The notes under the pieces were generated by a model. It searched no databases. It was not told the DNA's origin and saw only the letters and a program-made list of their open reading frames with translations. From Lantana camara (taxonomy: Eukaryota; Streptophyta; Magnoliopsida; Lamiales; Verbenaceae), in NCBI GenBank assembly GCA_037501455.1, contig CM074863.1, forward strand, positions 7,498,001 through 7,562,000: 64,000 bases of DNA, given 5' to 3'. Shown in pieces: positions 59,401 through 64,000 of the stretch. How positions within the stretch are numbered: position 1 is the first letter of the stretch; each line of letters begins with the position of its first letter. The position numbers and the translations under genes are program-made.

Positions 59401-62400
59401 AAGTGGGACAGTATGTTCTCATTACCTAAGTTCACATTTTCATCTACTTGTCAACTGAAACATCACATCCTAATTTTGACGCTCATGATAAAAAAAAATT
59501 AAAAATCATACTCGATTGGTTCTTGAGATGGCATATCTGTGCTGGCACACCAAATGTTTTGTCTCCTACATTTTACTTTGCCTTCTGGAGATTAGATGTG
59601 TTTGATATGCATTACATTTGTTGCTTCTTAAGCAGATTATCTTGTTGATGAGGGTTCAGAGGGCAATTCAACTTCTGATTTGCTATTGGAACGTAATCGT
59701 GAGAAGAGCTTGTTTGATCTTCTGATTCCTTCACTGATTCTGCTGATTAATCTTTTGCAGAAGTTACAGGTTTGTGATTACTTTCCAATGTGCACCTTAT
59801 GTCTTACCTTCTTCTATTTTCCCCCTCAAGACATATTTCCACTTTGAGGTTGAATGTCAGTTTGATATTTGCTGATTTGTAATGGCTCCTAAGCTTTATC
59901 TAAGAAATCAGTAGATTCTATTTACCCCCGTCTTCTCAATGTAGTGCGTTGCGGTGTTCACTATTTTTGACAAGTTTAGTGGCTTGTTGCGAGAACTCTT
60001 ATTAATTTGACTTAATTGAGAAAGTAATATTAATATTACTCCAGTATCTAAAAGAAAAAAATGTTAATATTACACCGTAAGTTATTAAGTTTGAGAATCT
60101 TATGTGTCTATTGCAAATTTCTTGACTGTTGGGTAAATGAAAGTGAAATATTGCAAGAGATGTATCCCTTCAATGTATATGCTTGACCTACTATCTGGTG
60201 TGACGCTTTAGCTAATCTGTTGTCATGTGAAACCCATTTTTTTGGTGGTCACTGGTGTTGGACATGTGCCGTTGTCTTTAAGGTGGTTGCCAGATTTAAG
60301 GATGGGCCAGGACTGGAATATTAAATTGAATTAGCTGCATACTTTGATTTAGTTAGTGGCATCAAATCTTTCTGTGGATTGCATCCTTTGTTGTCGAATT
60401 GTCTATGGTACCAGTTCATATTTGTTTCTGTGAGGTTTTGCTCAGAAGATCTTAGGATGTCGCTGCGCATGCATCACCAACTCATATTTTTCTGTAACTT
60501 GATTATGATGTTTGAACTTGAGGCACAATAATATTTCTTGTAGGAAGCCAAGGAACAACATAGAAACACAAAACTAATGAATGCACTCTTGCAGTTGCAC
60601 AGAGAAGTCAGGTATCTTACACTGTATTTCCTTTGACTGATTACTGATTGTAGAAAACATATGATCTTGTATAGTTGATAGAAATTTCCTTTCCCCAGCC
60701 CCAAGTTGGCTGCCTGTGCAGCAGACTTGTCCCATCCTTGCCCTGATTTTGTGCATGGTTATGGAGCTGTTTGCCACCTTATCGCATCATCACTAGCTTG
60801 TTGGCCAGTTTACAGTTGGACTCCTGGCCTTTTCCGTTTCCTCCTTGCCAATCTCCACACAACTTCATTATTGGCATTGGGTCCTAAGGAAACCTGCAGT
60901 TTACTGTGTCTCTTGGTTAGTGAACCTCCCCATCACATTGATTTTTCTGAGCAATGCAAAAAACGTTGAATTCTTAAATCATATGATAGAAATGTGTTTT
61001 GACTGTCTTCCATATGCTGTGCCTTTCAAGAATGATTTGTTTCCAGATGAAAGTATTTGGCTGTGGAAGAATGGAATGCCAATGCTGAGCACCCTAAGAG
61101 CCACTGCTGTGGGGACATTACTCGGTCCACAAAAAGAAAAACAGATCAATTGGTACCTGAGGCCAGGGAATCCTGAGAAGCTAGTAGCTCAATTGTCTCC
61201 ACAACTTGCAAAACTTGGAGAAATTATTCTACATTGTGCTGTCAGTGTAAGTGTACCTATACCTTGTTTTTATCTTGCTAATGTTTGCTCTCAGTTTAGG
61301 TGTGGCTGTATATTTTTTATGCTTACATATAACTTCTTTGTATGGTGGGTGATTTCAGAATCCAGAAAAATTCACCATTTTTCTTTTCATTTCCTAGACT
61401 CTGGGCTTGGCATTTTGTCTTATGGTTGTACTGTTATATGTCAGATGTCAGTTGTCATACAAGATGTTCTACGTGTCTTCGTGATTCGGATTGCTTGCCA
61501 GAATCTTGGTTATGCTTCTTTATTGGTGAAACCCATAATATCATGGATCTCATCTCACATGCTAGAGCCATCCATACTAACCGATGTGGATAATTACAAG
61601 GTTATCAGTAACATTTATTCTAAAAGTTTCTGATTCCGTTTTTGTTTCCTTGCACCTAATTTATCATCTGATGGTTACAACATTCTTACAGGTCCAACAA
61701 TTGCTTAAATTTCTTGCCGTCTTGTTGGAACATCCTAATGCTAAGGTGTTCTTTGTATTCTAAACTCATTCTTGTTACATCTGTTTGGTTTCCCAAACCC
61801 CACACTTGAAAGAATGAATATGAACCGAGTTTAATCTTTTAATTCCATTTGCAGCCGCTATTTTTGAAAGAGGGTGGTTTCCAAATGCTCATGAAAGTAC
61901 TTGAAAGGTGTATTGTAGCTATCAACTCTGATATGAAACAGTTTCCTGAAAGTCTAGGAAAACAGGAATTCTCTCTTCTTAGCTTGATACCTGTATTTCA
62001 GTCTATCTCACTGCTCTGTGATGGTCGAGCACCTACACAGCATCCTGGATTTCGTGATAGGTGAGAAGTTTCCATATTGATTTGAATGTATGTTAAAATA
62101 TTAAATAATTAATGTTTCGTTCTTAATGTAATGTTTTAGATGAGGCAGTTGTTAATATGGACATTAACTACTTTAGTTTCTTTAAGATGCCCGCACTTTC
62201 AAGCTGTATCCTTTATTTATCAAGCATTGCAAATAAAACTCTTTCCAATAAAAAGGTGCTGCGAGATTTGAACTTAAGGCCCATTCTTTGGCTTGCATCT
62301 TATACCGTATTGGATGACTGGCTGGCCTAAAAAAGCTGAAGTTAGTGAGGATGGACATTAAATATTTAATATATCGCAGTATATGTAGAATATGTTTTTG

Positions 62401-63966
62401 ATTGATTTGCCCCTACATTTCTAGACACTTGCTTGGATAGACATTCTTATATGAAGATTTTCGGTCTGTGTTTTCCAGGAATATTCCCTACAATTTGATA
62501 GCTGAAGAATATACCATGCTCTGGCCAATTCTCCTTAGATTATGCATGGTATGTTCCTTCGTAATGCCTTCATCTGTGCATGAATGACGATTGATATTAG
62601 TGATTTTTTTATAGAACATGTAACTGTTGCTGACTGTTTATGAGCTTGTTATTCGATTTTAGAAGTCCTTTTACATATTTAAGTAATGAACCATACTCTT
62701 GTTTCGTATGATAAGCTCATCATAAACTTGTAGTCTCTGTTACCCTCTATGGAGGATGCAGCAGCAACCGCCATAGAGTTATGCTCATGATCTGAATCCA
62801 AAATTAGGCAAGACATTTGGTATCCCCTGATAACAATTCTTTTATGAATTTCACCTGTTGAGTGTGTCAGTGAAATTGCTTTTCCTTTTCCCTCGTCCAT
62901 GTTCATACTTGTTTGACTTGTTTAGTTTATTACTTCACATTAGTTCTTCCATTTTTTTTTCATTTTCCCATTCAAAATATAGATCTTGCCAGTTGGAGAA
63001 GAATTGCTTGCTTGTTTGTCAGCTTTGAAAGAGATGGGTTCCTCTGCTGAAGGCCAAAGTGCTTTAATCTCTATCGTAAAGCATGTCCAGTCCTCTACTA
63101 GTCAGGATTCTGAGTCCCAGATTAAACATGAAGCAGATGCAAGTGGGGGCATAATTCAAGCATCTGAATGGAAGGAGCATCCTCCATTGTTATGCTGCTG
63201 GACCACTTTGTTAAGATCAATTGATTATAAGGATATTCCTGCAATACAGGTTGCTGAAGCGATTAGCACATTAGCCTTGGGTGCTCTAGGTTTTTGCTTA
63301 GATGGGAAAAGGTGAGGACCATCACTCTTTGCTCGTTTCTATTCTTGGCTCAATTTAGTTCAGTATGCTTGAACATATTCTAAGGGCAATTCTCTAGTAT
63401 TTTTGTTAGCTGGCATGAAGCATCTACTCTTCTATATTAGTGCTGTACATCAATTGATTTTCAAACTGAAAATGAAAAACCCTTACCTGTGCTTCAGACT
63501 GAGATTCTTCATTGTGGCATAATGACCTCATCATCGCTCTCTTATGTTTAACTAACAAAAATTTTCAAGTTTCAGCATCTTGGTAATTGGTTACGAAATA
63601 TTATAGGTTGTTAATATCACCCCGCAATCCCCAAAAGCTGAAAAAGAAAGGACATGAAAATAAAATTAAATATAGAAGTTGAAAGTGGCAATGGTGCTGT
63701 TTTCATTTTTTTCTGGAAAAATTTAATATTATGTATAGAGCATGTTGATTTCCTTGTGTTTATTCACTATTCTAATATGTTGCTTTTTCATCAGCGTGGA
63801 CGTGGAGAGGGTTGTTGCAATCAAGTTCCTTTTTGGAGTTAAAAATGACAATTCTCAAGAAGTTTTTGCTGAAGAAAATCTGAAGCGTATTGAGGAGCTC
63901 TCTAATTTGATGGCACCTGAGACGAGCAGCGAAGCTGGATCAGACAATCTCCCTAAGCCACATCAG
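53427..63966 (+). CDS. VIR: VIRILIZER, m6A writer complex subunit (3' end outside the window)
   Basis: Twenty-four exons seen: 53427-53501, 54090-54178, 54334-54457, 54738-55400, 55557-55925, 56376-56480, 56636-56812, 57305-57446, 57526-57707, 57885-57970, 58055-58103, 58373-58439, 58515-58996, 59080-59179, 59636-59769, 60544-60611, 60699-60915, 61031-61246, 61445-61600, 61692-61745, 61855-62060, 62479-62548, 62983-63311 and 63795-63966. That is 4,332 bases or 1,444 codons, in frame to a donor at the end. Plant VIR is about 2,100 residues, so roughly two thirds is here. VIR is the large scaffold of the mRNA m6A methyltransferase complex (with MTA, MTB, FIP37, HAKAI) in the nucleus. The N-terminus MGRPEPCVLYAHTFVHPQL and the phrases ITACEFLEQNASS, GATSPPSFALEVFV and EVEAVVTNHLVVRGSYRSLS are diagnostic. 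The rest is helical repeat (armadillo-like). Exon 19 is taken from 61445, which matches the family better than an earlier acceptor at 61378. Confidence 0.95.
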
Positions 63967-64000
63967 GTTTATATCATTACTCTCCTTCCAACTATTTTGT

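Overview
The window is nuclear DNA of a flowering plant, most likely a eudicot. The evidence is GT-AG introns throughout, plant-type families (NF-YA with a miR169 site, a chloroplast CP33-type ribonucleoprotein, a SYP12-class syntaxin, a plant-type VIRILIZER) and an AT-rich intergenic background full of plant transposons. No organellar or bacterial sequence was seen.

Layout. 1-10818 is the 3' part of a Ty3/gypsy retrotransposon of the Tat (Retand/Ogre-like) type. It holds an open pol region with two RNase H domains, a 3' spacer with two tandem-repeat arrays, a spliced gene on the opposite strand, a polypurine tract and an 811-bp 3' LTR. A 1,482-bp solo LTR of another element sits inside the antisense gene with a perfect 5-bp target duplication. 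10819-16686 holds nested non-autonomous DNA transposons and a small gene relic. 16687-18877 is RPA2 (+). 18878-25881 is repeat-rich intergenic DNA. 25882-28191 is an NF-YA gene (+). 28730-29909 is a long-TIR Mutator-like element. 30578-32022 is CP33 (+), convergent with a TatD-type nuclease gene (-, 35315-32617). 36314-37225 is an intronless syntaxin (+). 38374-51378 is a 28-exon TRAPPC8 gene (-). 51668-52303 is a second copy of the transposon family found near 12 kb. 53427 to the window end is VIRILIZER (+, 24 exons seen, incomplete).

Exon chains for RPA2, NF-YA, CP33, TatD, TRAPPC8 and VIR were built by hand from splice signals and conserved protein sequence. In every case the intron phases close exactly (totals divisible by three), which supports the models. 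The genes are unrelated housekeeping and regulatory genes: DNA replication and repair, CCAAT transcription, chloroplast RNA, nuclease, vesicle fusion, TRAPPIII tethering and m6A writing. They do not form a functional cluster.

The most unusual material is the retrotransposon (a spliced antisense gene, hairpin-forming satellite-like repeats, a nested solo LTR) and a transposon-in-transposon nest near 11.6 kb whose empty site is preserved in the second family copy at 52.2 kb.
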